A stretch of 42,125 bases of DNA from SUG2458 sp051872335. GTDB lineage: Bacteria; Bacillota_I; Bacilli_A; RFN20; CAG-826. The stretch covers positions 1 through 42,125 of the forward strand of contig JBJEDT010000016.1 in NCBI GenBank assembly GCA_051872335.1. The letters are read 5' to 3'. Position numbers and translations under genes: made by a program. Shown here piece after piece: positions 1 to 7,591 of the stretch. The notes beneath the pieces were generated by a model. That model was not told where the DNA came from and searched no databases. It worked only from the letters and a program-made list of their open reading frames with translations. The number at the start of each line of letters is the position of its first letter. Position 1 is the stretch's first letter.

Positions 1-398
1 TCCTTAAATAATTTATAACGTAACCAATCATCTACAATAATTATTACGCCGCTTAATAAAAACCAAATTAAAGTAAATGGCAATGAAACTTGACCTAAAA
101 TATTAAATGGTAACATAGAATAGTCCCAAATGTTCCATTTTAGAATTAAATTAACAATAACACCTACTATAAATTCAAGAGTTGTTATTATAACAGCTCC
201 TATAGCCATTTGTTTTTCAAATTTCATTTCCCAAGGAATAAAATTATTTATTGCTCCAACAATTACAAAACATAAGCCTCCGAGTATAAACATTGTCCAG
301 TGAGAATAGCCGCGCCATAATATTTCGATTAAAAAATATACAGCGCCGCCAAAAATAAATAATATTAAAAATTTTAATATTGAAAGTATCTTTTTCAT
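1..398 (-). CDS. Polytopic membrane protein, ABC_trans_CmpB-like (3' end cut by window)
   Basis: Partial gene: the reading frame runs from ATG at 398 down to base 1 with no stop, giving about 132 residues. Several hydrophobic segments are visible: the N-terminal 25 residues, a segment after the WRGYSHW motif, one around AIGAVIITTLEFIVGVIVNL, and one around TLIWFLLSGVIII. The WRGYSHW, FIPWEM and KWNIWDYS patches match my memory of the putative ABC transporter type IV (CmpB-like) membrane family, which is often encoded near lysis or tail genes in Clostridia phages. Its function is not established. It follows the upstream gene by 4 bases at the distal end of the tail operon, which suggests a late role, for example in membrane or lysis functions; that role is inference. 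The ribosome binding site is weak. Confidence 0.75.
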   Translation of the reverse strand, partial: MKKILSILKFLILFIFGGAVYFLIEILWRGYSHWTMFILGGLCFVIVGAINNFIPWEMKFEKQMAIGAVIITTLEFIVGVIVNLILKWNIWDYSMLPFNILGQVSLPFTLIWFLLSGVIIIVDDWLRYKLFK

Positions 399-402
399 AT
401 TA

Positions 403-1206
403 TCACTGTGTTAAAATTGTATTTAAAATTGTTTGATACTCAGAAGAAAGTTCCATTCCATATTCAACCTCTTTAACTTCATCAATATCGGTCATATCTG
501 AAATTGTATGTTTAAGAAGATTGAAATAAGTTGTATGGTATGTAATAAATTGTGTTGCAGTTTGAACTAAACCAAGCATTTCTTCAGGAGAATAAATTCT
601 ACAAACTTGTCCATCAGAATGATATGGAACTGATTTTCCTTGCTGAGCTAATGCTCCAAGAGAAGTTAAATTAATTTGGTCGGTAGTATTAAGACGATAG
701 TGTTCATTATTATAATCTATTCCACTTGTTATTGTTGTCTGACATATTGAACACATTTCAGTGATTTTTCTTGATTTACATTGAGCTAATTCATCAATAT
801 CCTCTGTTTCTGCGGCCTCAAGATTATTAATTAAATCTCTCATCTCTTGGCGTTCTGAGATTAACTCGGAGTAATCATAAGGAAGAGTTAATCCAAGACT
901 ATAATTTTCAAGAGTCTTAATTATTTGATAATCAGAATTTGATAAATTCTTTTTATAAGATTTGATTAAATTTTCTTTTCTTTTTCTTTCATCTTCAAAT
1001 TTACCAAGCTCAAGGTATTTATCAAAATTAATTTCTATTTCCTCGTCAATATTATCTCCTGTAATTTCAGTAATTATCTCATACTGATTATAGGAATAAT
1101 AGTTATTATATTCTAAAATATCTGTCCTAAGTTTTATTTTATATATATTATCTTTTATTTTTATATAATCAAATTTACTAACTGGACTAATTGATTTTAA
1201 CAGCAT
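403..1206 (-). CDS. DUF4376-like tail-associated protein
   Basis: A 267-residue protein. Its last ~100 residues follow the pattern I recall for DUF4376: a segment resembling YRLNTTDQINLTSLGAL, then a small-residue stretch, an acidic/aromatic bend, PEEMLGLVQTATQFITYH, and a terminal helix pair. That domain is usual in phage tail-fibre and baseplate-associated proteins. Residues 143-155 hold a CX10CX2C cluster, which could bind metal or form disulfides. The N-terminal half is predicted to be a small beta domain followed by a basic, Lys-rich helix. The start ATG has an AGAGGTGA site 7-8 bases upstream, like its operon neighbours. It lies directly downstream of the two fibre genes, so a fibre-chaperone or fibre-tip role is plausible but inferred. 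Confidence 0.6.
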   Translation of the reverse strand: MLLKSISPVSKFDYIKIKDNIYKIKLRTDILEYNNYYSYNQYEIITEITGDNIDEEIEINFDKYLELGKFEDERKRKENLIKSYKKNLSNSDYQIIKTLENYSLGLTLPYDYSELISERQEMRDLINNLEAAETEDIDELAQCKSRKITEMCSICQTTITSGIDYNNEHYRLNTTDQINLTSLGALAQQGKSVPYHSDGQVCRIYSPEEMLGLVQTATQFITYHTTYFNLLKHTISDMTDIDEVKEVEYGMELSSEYQTILNTILTQ

Positions 1207-1220
1207 TTAATTCACCTCTT

Positions 1221-2681
1221 TTATATAAATAAGAAACTCAGCATACTGAGAGTAGCATCATTACCACCAACATTATTTGGAATTTCTACAAATACATAAT
1301 ATTCTCCAACTGGTAAATCAGTTAATTCAAAAAATGTTGGCTGACTATTGGTTGTAGAAGTAAAAGTTACAGATTTCTGATATACAAAATCAGAGTTTAA
1401 TATTTTTGTTGGAATTTCATCTACAGAGTCGGCTTGAATTAACTTTATATTTAGAGTGGGAGTAATCCATGCAGATATAAAATATACTGCTTTTAATAAC
1501 GCATAATTACTAAAGAACACTACTGGGAAAATACCATAAAAACCGCTATTTGCTACACCGGCTCTTAAATTAATACCGGCTACTCCAGAGCCATAATATG
1601 CACATATACGATTATAAGTACTTCCATCTTCTAAATTTGAAAATTCTTGATATGCTCCATCTTGAGATACCATAATTGCACCACTATATTCATTATATAC
1701 TTCTGTTGAACTATTAAATGATGTACAATCAAGAAAAATACTTTCTTCTACACTTGTGCCGCCAGCGTCATATTCTCCCTCTACTCCAAAAATTGTAACA
1801 CCTTTTCGGATATTAGTTGGGAGTAAGCTCGTATCTCCTTTAATAACTTGCGGACCACTAATATAAAATCCCGGGTCTATATACTGGTCATAAACAGACG
1901 GAATATATTCTGTTTCTTCAATTGATTCCATAGCTCCCTCTATTAATGAGCCGGCAACATAAGCGGTTTTTCCTTTTAAAATATCTATATCTAATGCTGT
2001 TGCACCATCTGTATTGATTACAGCCGGGGAACCCTCTACTCCAAAAATACTTACGCCGCTTCTAATATTTTCTGGAAATAAATTAATATCACCTTTAATA
2101 GTTTGATTTCCAGATAAATACTTTCCAGCTTCAATTATTTGATCTATTTCACTTGGAGTATATTCTGTAGCCTCAAGACTTTCAATTGTACCAGTTAATT
2201 TTTGTCCGTCGACGTAAGCTGTTTTTCCAAGAAGAATGTCGTCTGTGGTAGCCGTAGCATCTGAAGTATCAATTCCACCCTCTGATTCAAGACTTCCTTC
2301 TACATTAAAAATGCTAACTCCTTTTTTAATATTTCCAGATATTAAGTTAGCATCCCCTCTGATTATTTGTGGCCCAGATACATAATGACCCGGAGCAAAT
2401 ACTTGGTCTTCAGTAGTTGGAATATAAGTATATTCTCCCCAATCTGGGATTGTTCCCGTTACTTTTTCACCATTTACATATGCCGTATATCCTTCTCTTA
2501 TTTCTGCCGCAGTTGCTGTAGCATCAGAAGTATCAATGCCAGTAGATATTGCAAGCACTTTTGGTACTAAACTTGTAAAAGTTTCAGAAGTAGATGCTTC
2601 CACTCCTTTTGCAACTAAATTTGCAACTAAATTATTCTTATCAGCTTGAAGTTGAGATAAAAGTTCACTAATTGTTGCCAT
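1221..2681 (-). CDS. Repeat-containing tail fibre protein
   Basis: A 486-residue fibre-type protein. Residues 1-48 are a helical head. Three tandem modules of about 85-88 residues follow (49-136, 137-221, 222-308). Each begins with a D/G-ATA motif, then (G)KTAYVxG, TGTI-like, EYxPSxxDQ, (Y)xSGxQxIKGD, NIRxGVxIFGVEG. The remaining ~178 residues form a beta-rich, aromatic, weakly hydrophobic C-terminal domain without repeats, which is the natural candidate for receptor contact. KTAYVNG/VTGTI repeats of this sort are common in fibre proteins of phages of gut Firmicutes (family knowledge). The start ATG is preceded by GGAGGGATG. The gene sits between the collagen-like fibre and the DUF4376-like gene. 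The repeats could recombine and change fibre length. Confidence 0.8.
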   Translation of the reverse strand: MATISELLSQLQADKNNLVANLVAKGVEASTSETFTSLVPKVLAISTGIDTSDATATAAEIREGYTAYVNGEKVTGTIPDWGEYTYIPTTEDQVFAPGHYVSGPQIIRGDANLISGNIKKGVSIFNVEGSLESEGGIDTSDATATTDDILLGKTAYVDGQKLTGTIESLEATEYTPSEIDQIIEAGKYLSGNQTIKGDINLFPENIRSGVSIFGVEGSPAVINTDGATALDIDILKGKTAYVAGSLIEGAMESIEETEYIPSVYDQYIDPGFYISGPQVIKGDTSLLPTNIRKGVTIFGVEGEYDAGGTSVEESIFLDCTSFNSSTEVYNEYSGAIMVSQDGAYQEFSNLEDGSTYNRICAYYGSGVAGINLRAGVANSGFYGIFPVVFFSNYALLKAVYFISAWITPTLNIKLIQADSVDEIPTKILNSDFVYQKSVTFTSTTNSQPTFFELTDLPVGEYYVFVEIPNNVGGNDATLSMLSFLFI

Positions 2682-2694
2682 TTTTCATCCCTCC

Positions 2695-3852
2695 TTATTC
2701 AACTGTTGTTAATGTACTTAATATTGTTTGAATATCTCCAACAATATCATCAACATATTTTTTTATTATTTTATTTTGAACTGTATTTTCGCTTGTATCA
2801 CTCATTTCATTATCAATAGTTGCTGGAGTTCCATTTTCTCCATTTTTAATTTGGAACTCAGTAGAGGTACCATCTGTATAATTGATTGTATAAGTATCGA
2901 CTGCTCCTGCAGTTCCTGCTCCAGTTCCAGCTGAACTGTTTTTAAACACTACACTTTCAACGCCGCGACCAGTTTCACCAGTATCACCTTTTGGTCCTTG
3001 TTCTCCTTGTTCACCTTGAATACCTTGAAGTCCTTGTTCACCAATATCTCCTTTCGGCCCTTTAACATTACCAACTTCTTCTGAAGTGCTATCACTATAA
3101 TTAATAGTCATAATTCCTTCTTCAGATATTGTAATTGATGCTATACCGCGACCAGCAGGTCCTTTAATAGCACCTACATTTTTAAATCCATTAATAGAAC
3201 CTTCTTCTGATGTACCAGTATAAATCCAAAGATTGCCATCAATTAAATAACCGTCACCTTTTTCTTGTCCAGAAGATGGTAATTCAGAAGTACTTGCTAA
3301 ACTATCTTTAATACTAATTGATGTTCCATCAGCGCCTTTAACTGGACCAAGTTTATCAATATCACCATCAGTATATGTAATAACCAAATAGCCCTCATCA
3401 TCTATAACTGCCGCCTGGATGCTTATACCATTTTCACCTTGAGGCCCCGGTTCACCTTGAATACCCTGCAGACCTTGCTCACCAGTGTCGCCCTTGTCAC
3501 CTTTAGGGCCTTGTTCTCCGGTATCTCCTTTATCTCCTTTTTCTCCTTGAGGACCTTGTTCACCCTGAAGTCCTTGAGGACCTTGCTCTCCTTGTATACC
3601 CTGAGGTCCCTGTTCGCCAGCGTCACCTTTAGGGCCTTGTTCTCCGTTATTACCATTTTTTACTACATAAGTAGAAGTTGTTCCATCGGTATAATTAATT
3701 TTATAAGTATCAGTTGCTCCAGCAATGCCAGCAATAGAACCTCCAGTACTCGATACAAAAACTATAGAAGAAATTCCTCTACCATCTTTACCTGGGGCTC
3801 CACCTCCGCCGCCACCACTTCCTGAACCACCAAATGGGTCAAAAAATGCCAT
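2695..3852 (-). CDS. Collagen-like (Gly-X-Y) tail fibre protein
   Basis: A 385-residue protein with a Gly/Ser-rich head (residues 1-24). A small domain beginning GRGISSIVFVSS and containing a TYKINYTDGTTS motif follows, then a long Gly-X-Y tract of mainly GEQGPKG/GPQG triplets at about residues 70-143, globular insertions, a second shorter Gly-X-Y tract at about 264-293, a second copy of the GRGVESVVF...TYTINYTDGTS domain, and a helical tail (TVQNKIIKKYVDD) that resembles a trimerisation element. Collagen-like tracts form trimeric stalks in phage fibres. The domain that brackets the stalk is duplicated: the copies near residues 26-68 and 296-341 share the ISS/ESVVF and TDGT(S) motifs. The ribosome binding site is AGAGGTGA. 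Confidence 0.85.
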   Translation of the reverse strand: MAFFDPFGGSGSGGGGGGAPGKDGRGISSIVFVSSTGGSIAGIAGATDTYKINYTDGTTSTYVVKNGNNGEQGPKGDAGEQGPQGIQGEQGPQGLQGEQGPQGEKGDKGDTGEQGPKGDKGDTGEQGLQGIQGEPGPQGENGISIQAAVIDDEGYLVITYTDGDIDKLGPVKGADGTSISIKDSLASTSELPSSGQEKGDGYLIDGNLWIYTGTSEEGSINGFKNVGAIKGPAGRGIASITISEEGIMTINYSDSTSEEVGNVKGPKGDIGEQGLQGIQGEQGEQGPKGDTGETGRGVESVVFKNSSAGTGAGTAGAVDTYTINYTDGTSTEFQIKNGENGTPATIDNEMSDTSENTVQNKIIKKYVDDIVGDIQTILSTLTTVE

Positions 3853-3864
3853 TTATATCACCTC

Positions 3865-4155
3865 TTATATAATAAAATAAATATCTCCAGTAAATGCCTG
3901 GTCAAAAACTAAACTTGTTATTTTAACATATTTATCCCCATCATATGGAGTAATAAAATGTCCACAAGCAGGAATAGCCATTTTATCCTCATGTTTGTTA
4001 ATTGTAAATTTTGTTCCTGCCGCGCCTTCAAAGCCAACAAAATCTAAAACAAGTTTATCAACTTTAATTTGATGTTGTTCTTCTAAATGTTTCTTAATAA
4101 TTTCAACAACATTTTCTCCTGCTGGGGCGCCGCCACTGTACATTCTGTAATCCAT
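3865..4155 (-). CDS. Small conserved-looking protein of the tail operon
   Basis: A 96-residue protein of unknown function. It has an N-terminal amphipathic helix (ENVVEIIKKHLEEQHQI), then a beta-rich half containing DFVGFEGAAGTKFTIN and a final strand TGDIYFII. No catalytic motif, membrane segment or Cys cluster is seen. The size, the beta-rich composition, and the position between the HPr-like gene and the collagen-like fibre suggest a small virion or fibre-attachment component, which is inference. ATG at 4155 is preceded by AGAGGTGATATAAGA, giving good spacing. Downstream gap to the next gene is 12 bases. Confidence 0.6.
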   Translation of the reverse strand: MDYRMYSGGAPAGENVVEIIKKHLEEQHQIKVDKLVLDFVGFEGAAGTKFTINKHEDKMAIPACGHFITPYDGDKYVKITSLVFDQAFTGDIYFII

Positions 4156-4157
4156 TC

Positions 4158-4403
4158 TTATATCACCTCTGCTAAATTTTCAAAAGCTTTTATAGCTTTA
4201 TCCTTGTCATTTACATCTTCCAATGTTATAATGATATTATCATTAATAGTTAATTTATTTGCTAATATTCCAAGCATAGACTTACCATTAAAAGTCCTGC
4301 CATCTTTTGTAATTCTTACGTCTTTTAATTCAGCAAGTTTAAACACAAGATTTGCGGCATTTCTACCACAAATATCTTTGAGTATTTTGAACTTTAATTC
4401 CAC
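4158..4403 (-). CDS. HPr/Crh-like domain protein lacking the catalytic histidine
   Basis: An 81-residue protein that covers essentially the whole HPr fold. Aligned by eye to Bacillus HPr, the active-site GIHARPA segment reads DICGRNA, so Cys12 replaces the phosphorylatable His while the following Arg14 is kept. The regulatory-serine segment is kept as NGKSMLGIL (HPr: NLKSIMGVM). The C-terminal helix DKDKAIKAFENLAEVI also fits. It therefore cannot carry phosphate in the PTS in the usual way, but could resemble Crh, which also lacks this His. Start choice: GTG at 4403 has AAGAGGTG ending at 4410, 6 bases upstream; GTG at 4412 overlaps that site and is less likely. It is the first gene of the tail operon. 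Either a host-control protein or a structural reuse of the fold is possible. Confidence 0.7.
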   Translation of the reverse strand: MELKFKILKDICGRNAANLVFKLAELKDVRITKDGRTFNGKSMLGILANKLTINDNIIITLEDVNDKDKAIKAFENLAEVI

Positions 4404-4424
4404 TTTATTCACCTCTTTAATTTA

Positions 4425-4453
4425 TTGACTTTTGTTGTTTATTATAGTATAAT
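4425..4453 (+). promoter_or_regulatory. Promoter, TTGACT-17-TATAAT
   Basis: TTGACT at 4425-4430 and TATAAT at 4448-4453, spacer 17. It drives the gene at 4484. Reverse-strand promoter elements for the tail operon must share the same short interval; TATAAT on the minus strand at about 4444-4449 with a TTGTTT or TTTTTG box is only a weak candidate. Confidence 0.8.
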
Positions 4454-4483
4454 TATTATATAAACAAAAAAGGAGTGATGATA

Positions 4484-5377
4484 ATGCAGTATTTACAGTA
4501 TAAGCTTTTTCATAATATGAATCTTGAATATTATAAATATGATAAGAAATTTGAAGAAAATGAAACGAATATTATATTTAATAAAATTACAAATCAGTTT
4601 ATTGAAAAATATAAAGATTATTTTAATAAAGATTTTGTACTTTATTATACAGATGATATTCTTGGTCTTATTTCTTATTATTTATTAAGTACCATATCTC
4701 AAATTTCTGAGTTTACTTTTAAAATTTTTTGTAATTGTAAAATTAAAAGGACTTCAAAATATATTGATAAGAAACATATTATAAAAAAATTGAAAATTAA
4801 AAGCGATAAAAATATAATTTTTTTAAGCACTTTTAATCCTCTATATTATGTAATAAATGAGGCAAAATACTATAACTTTTTAAACTCTAATAATTCTATT
4901 ATATCATGTTTATCACCAGAACAATTAAAAAATATAAGTAAATATTATAATATTAATGATGAAAAATTATTGTCAATTTTTGATAATGAATTAGTTAAAA
5001 ATTTCTCTGACTTTTGTAGCGGCAATGAAGGAAAATTAAGTGAAATTTATGATTCTATAGGATATTTATATGAAAATAAAAATCCTAAAATATTAACTTA
5101 TACTTTATCTGGAGAAGAATCTGATTTTTCTATTTTTGATGAAATAAGAGATAGGTCTAAAGATAGCATTATTTTTTATAATTATCCTGAAGATATTCAC
5201 GAAGTAATTCAATATAATTTAAATCCATTTATAGAAGCAAGCAATGCTCCTCGAAAAGGATTTAATGTTAATATACCATCAGATGTAATTGAAGAATTAC
5301 AGAAACAAAGAAACTTTATTTTTGAAGTAAATAATAACTATGCAGACTCATTGAAAAAAATGAAAATAGGAGGTTGA
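4484..5377 (+). CDS. Protein of unknown function, first gene of the plus-strand region
   Basis: A 297-residue protein, Tyr/Asn/Lys-rich, that I do not recognise. A hydrophobic stretch near residues 54-80 (DDILGLISYYLLSTISQISE) could be a buried helix; it contains Asp, Ser and Tyr, so it is not a clear membrane segment. The C-terminal ~45 residues (DVIEELQKQRNFIFEVNNNYADSLKK) look coiled-coil. ATG at 4484 is chosen because AAAGGAG at 4469-4475 is 8 bases upstream; GTG 4475 and ATG 4478 overlap or crowd that site. The stop overlaps the TTG of the next frame, so it is translationally coupled to the kinase-like gene. It could be an early host-takeover protein, on position only. Confidence 0.65.
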   Translation: MQYLQYKLFHNMNLEYYKYDKKFEENETNIIFNKITNQFIEKYKDYFNKDFVLYYTDDILGLISYYLLSTISQISEFTFKIFCNCKIKRTSKYIDKKHIIKKLKIKSDKNIIFLSTFNPLYYVINEAKYYNFLNSNNSIISCLSPEQLKNISKYYNINDEKLLSIFDNELVKNFSDFCSGNEGKLSEIYDSIGYLYENKNPKILTYTLSGEESDFSIFDEIRDRSKDSIIFYNYPEDIHEVIQYNLNPFIEASNAPRKGFNVNIPSDVIEELQKQRNFIFEVNNNYADSLKKMKIGG

Positions 5378-6972
5378 TTATTATTAAGATTTTTATTATG
5401 AATGGTAAAGGAGCCTCCGGTAAAGCTCTTTGTAATAGTGAAATAATTCCAGTGCCTTATGGATTAAAAAAAGTTGATGAAATAAAAGTTGGTGATTATA
5501 TTTTTGATAGAAAAGGTAATCCAACTAAAGTTTTGGGGGTATATCCACAGGGAAAAAGAGATGTCTATGAAATTACTTTTAGTGACGGAAGAAAAATAAA
5601 ATGTTCTAAGGACCATTTATGGAATATTCATAAATCTTCTTGGCACAGAAATAAAAGTAAAAATTTATTTAAAACATATACTACACAACAAATTTTAGAA
5701 GAGGGGATTAAGATTTCTGATAGAAATGGATATAGATTTTCAATACAATGTTCTGAGCCAATAGAATATCCAAGAATAAATTATGATATACATCCTTATA
5801 TTATCGGAGCTTTTTTAGGGGATGGATGTTGTTTAGAAAGAATACTAACTTTATCTTCAAATGATATTGAAATTGTTGAAAAAATCAATTTACTGTTAGG
5901 AGGATATGGATATCATAAAAATAATAAAAACAATTATTCATGGAGTTTTTTATGTCAAAAGGGAGAAAAAAACTGTAATAATGTTTTAAAAAAATATTAT
6001 CAAACACAAGCTTTTTTTAAGGATTTTACTGATGAAATTTGTCAATATTCTTATAACAAAAGAATTCCTAATAAATATAAGTATGGCTCGATAGAACAAC
6101 GACTATCCCTTGTTCAAGGATTAATGGATACAGATGGTAGTATTACAAAAGATGGAACAGTACGTTTTACTTCTACAAGTAATAATTTGGTAAAAGATTT
6201 AAAATATGTTCTTGGTTCCTTGGGATATGTTTCTATTATAAGTGAAGATAAAAGAAATAAATATACTAATGGAATATGTTATAGTCTTAATATAAAAATT
6301 CCAAATGAAGAAAAATATAAATTATTTTCCTTAAAAAGAAAAAGAGATATAGCTTTAAAATTAAAAAAATCTATTTTTAAATATAATACAGTTAAAATTA
6401 TAAAAATAGAAAAATTAAATTATCAAGAGGATATGACTTGTTTTTATGTAGATAATGATGAACATTTGTTTTTAGCAACAGACTTTCTTGTTACACATAA
6501 TACAACCTTTGAAAATATGATAGTTGAAATTGCTCAGGCACACAACAGAAAAATTAAAATCCTCTCTACAATTGATTGTGTTAAAGATATTGCAAAAGGA
6601 TTTGGATGGAATGGAAGTAAAGAGTCTAAAGATAGAAAAATGTTAAGTGATTTAAAAGATTTACTTACTGAGTGGAATGATTTGCCGCATAAAATTGTAT
6701 GTGATAAAATTGAAAATTTAATGTGTACCGATGTTGCCGCGGTTTTTATTGATTGTCGTGAGCCGACAGAAATAAAACGTTTTGTAGAAGAATATGACGC
6801 TCTTTCAGTTTTGGTTAAGAGAAGTTCTATTTCTATGGTATATGGTAATCATGCAGACGATAATGTCGATGATTATGAATATGATTGTATTATAGACAAT
6901 AGCCGCGGCCTAATGGAATTACTCGATGAAGCAAATATATTTTATGAAGTGTTTATAGAGAAAGATGAATAA
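5374..6972 (+). CDS. P-loop nucleotide (dNMP-type) kinase-like protein interrupted by an intein
   Basis: A 532-residue precursor. After removal of the intein (5425-6501) the two exteins give a 173-residue protein whose Walker A reads GKGASGKT, with the join exactly between Lys and Thr. Downstream are TIDxVKxIAKxxGW, KDRKxLSDLKDLLxxWND and CREPTEIKRF segments, and a C-terminal acidic tail. This is the layout of phage NMP-kinase/adenylate-kinase-like proteins, which I recall being annotated as deoxynucleoside monophosphate kinases; the substrate is not readable here. Start choice is unusual: AGGAGG (5368-5373) abuts TTG 5374. The first ATG (5398) is 24 bases away and would remove the strand preceding the P-loop, so initiation at TTG 5374 or an ATT at 5380/5383 is more likely. 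Confidence 0.75.
   Translation: MIIIKIFIMNGKGASGKALCNSEIIPVPYGLKKVDEIKVGDYIFDRKGNPTKVLGVYPQGKRDVYEITFSDGRKIKCSKDHLWNIHKSSWHRNKSKNLFKTYTTQQILEEGIKISDRNGYRFSIQCSEPIEYPRINYDIHPYIIGAFLGDGCCLERILTLSSNDIEIVEKINLLLGGYGYHKNNKNNYSWSFLCQKGEKNCNNVLKKYYQTQAFFKDFTDEICQYSYNKRIPNKYKYGSIEQRLSLVQGLMDTDGSITKDGTVRFTSTSNNLVKDLKYVLGSLGYVSIISEDKRNKYTNGICYSLNIKIPNEEKYKLFSLKRKRDIALKLKKSIFKYNTVKIIKIEKLNYQEDMTCFYVDNDEHLFLATDFLVTHNTTFENMIVEIAQAHNRKIKILSTIDCVKDIAKGFGWNGSKESKDRKMLSDLKDLLTEWNDLPHKIVCDKIENLMCTDVAAVFIDCREPTEIKRFVEEYDALSVLVKRSSISMVYGNHADDNVDDYEYDCIIDNSRGLMELLDEANIFYEVFIEKDE
5425..6501 (+). mobile_element. Class 3 (WCT) intein with LAGLIDADG homing endonuclease
   Basis: A 359-residue in-frame insertion from Ala (ALCNSEIIPVP) to Asn (LVTHN) followed by Thr. 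N-terminal residue 1 is Ala rather than Cys/Ser, as in class 2/3 inteins. The class-3 triad is visible: Trp in block B (CSKDHLW, two residues after the block-B His), Cys at F:4 (MTCFYV) and Thr at G:5 (VTHN). Block A-like ALCNSEIIPVPYG and VGDYIFDRKGNP are present. The two LAGLIDADG motifs are IIGAFLGDG and LVQGLMDTDG, each with the acidic catalytic Asp. The insertion point is the Walker A lysine/threonine junction of the host kinase. The element looks intact for both splicing and homing. Confidence 0.88.
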
Positions 6973-6975
6973 ATA

Positions 6976-7004
6976 TTGACTTCTTTTGTATTTTATGATA
7001 TAAT
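6976..7004 (+). promoter_or_regulatory. Promoter, TTGACT-17-TGA-TATAAT
   Basis: TTGACT 6976-6981, TATAAT 6999-7004, spacer 17, extended -10 (TGA before TATAAT). It gives the free-standing GIY-YIG gene and the following nucleotide-metabolism genes their own transcription start. Confidence 0.85.
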
Positions 7005-7035
7005 TATATTATAAGATATGAAAGGAGTCTTTCTT

Positions 7036-7581
7036 ATGACTGGAATTTATATGATAAAAAATATACAAAACAATAAAGTATATATTGGAAAAAGTGTAAA
7101 TATTATGTATAGATGGCAGGAACATATGAAACAGAGCGAAGAGGCGACGGAATTTGAAGATAAATTTCATTTTGACCTTGGACAAAAACCAGAAGATTTT
7201 TCATTTAATATTTTAAAAATTTGTTCAGAATCTGAGCTTTCTAAATGGGAAGATTTTTATATTAAAAAATATAATTCTATTGAAAATGGATATAATAAAA
7301 TTTCTGCGGCGACAACATTTATTGATGATAAACCTTTTGCTCGCTCAGAAAGAGATATAATAAGAAAATTAAATTCTGTTGTAGGTAAGCCACTTTTCGT
7401 AGATGATAAAAAGAAACTTGCTGCATTTTTTGGTTATAAAAATTCAAAAGGGATATCTCTTGGTTGGACAACATTAAAAAAGAAATTAATCGAAAATGGC
7501 TTTGATATTATAGAAACAAAACGAAAAGTTGATGGAAAAATGAGGAACTGCTCAATAATCTCAGTTAAATATGAATATTAA
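7036..7581 (+). CDS. Free-standing GIY-YIG homing endonuclease
   Basis: A 181-residue protein. The N-terminal nuclease domain shows GIYMIKN, then KVYIGKSVNIMYRWQEH (the YIG motif with the following Arg and His), and a Glu in the KWEDFYIKKYNSIENGYN segment, which is the metal-binding Glu of the family. The C-terminal ~90 residues are basic and would carry DNA binding. ATG 7036 is preceded by AAAGGAGT with proper spacing; ATG 7018 overlaps that site and is rejected. It sits right after the intein-bearing kinase gene, between it and RNase H, and may home to a site in this neighbourhood. Confidence 0.88.
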   Translation: MTGIYMIKNIQNNKVYIGKSVNIMYRWQEHMKQSEEATEFEDKFHFDLGQKPEDFSFNILKICSESELSKWEDFYIKKYNSIENGYNKISAATTFIDDKPFARSERDIIRKLNSVVGKPLFVDDKKKLAAFFGYKNSKGISLGWTTLKKKLIENGFDIIETKRKVDGKMRNCSIISVKYEY

Positions 7582-7591
7582 GGAGGATAAT

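Noticed and set aside
2728..2934. Plus-strand frame inside the collagen-like fibre gene
   Set aside because: Low-complexity Ile/Ser translation of the opposite strand and no ribosome binding site.
3439..3656. Repeat-based DNA element (recombination site) in the collagen tract
   Set aside because: The repetition follows the codon triplets for Gly-X-Y and needs no separate DNA-level explanation.
3423..3825. Open frames on both strands in the Gly-X-Y tract
   Set aside because: They are shadows of the collagen-like fibre gene, produced by the GGNCCN-rich repeat; none has a ribosome site or domain.
5374..6972. Reading the intein as a catalytic part of the kinase
   Set aside because: Ala1-to-Asn boundaries, the WCT residues and LAGLIDADG motifs show that it is an intein, and the exteins alone make a P-loop.
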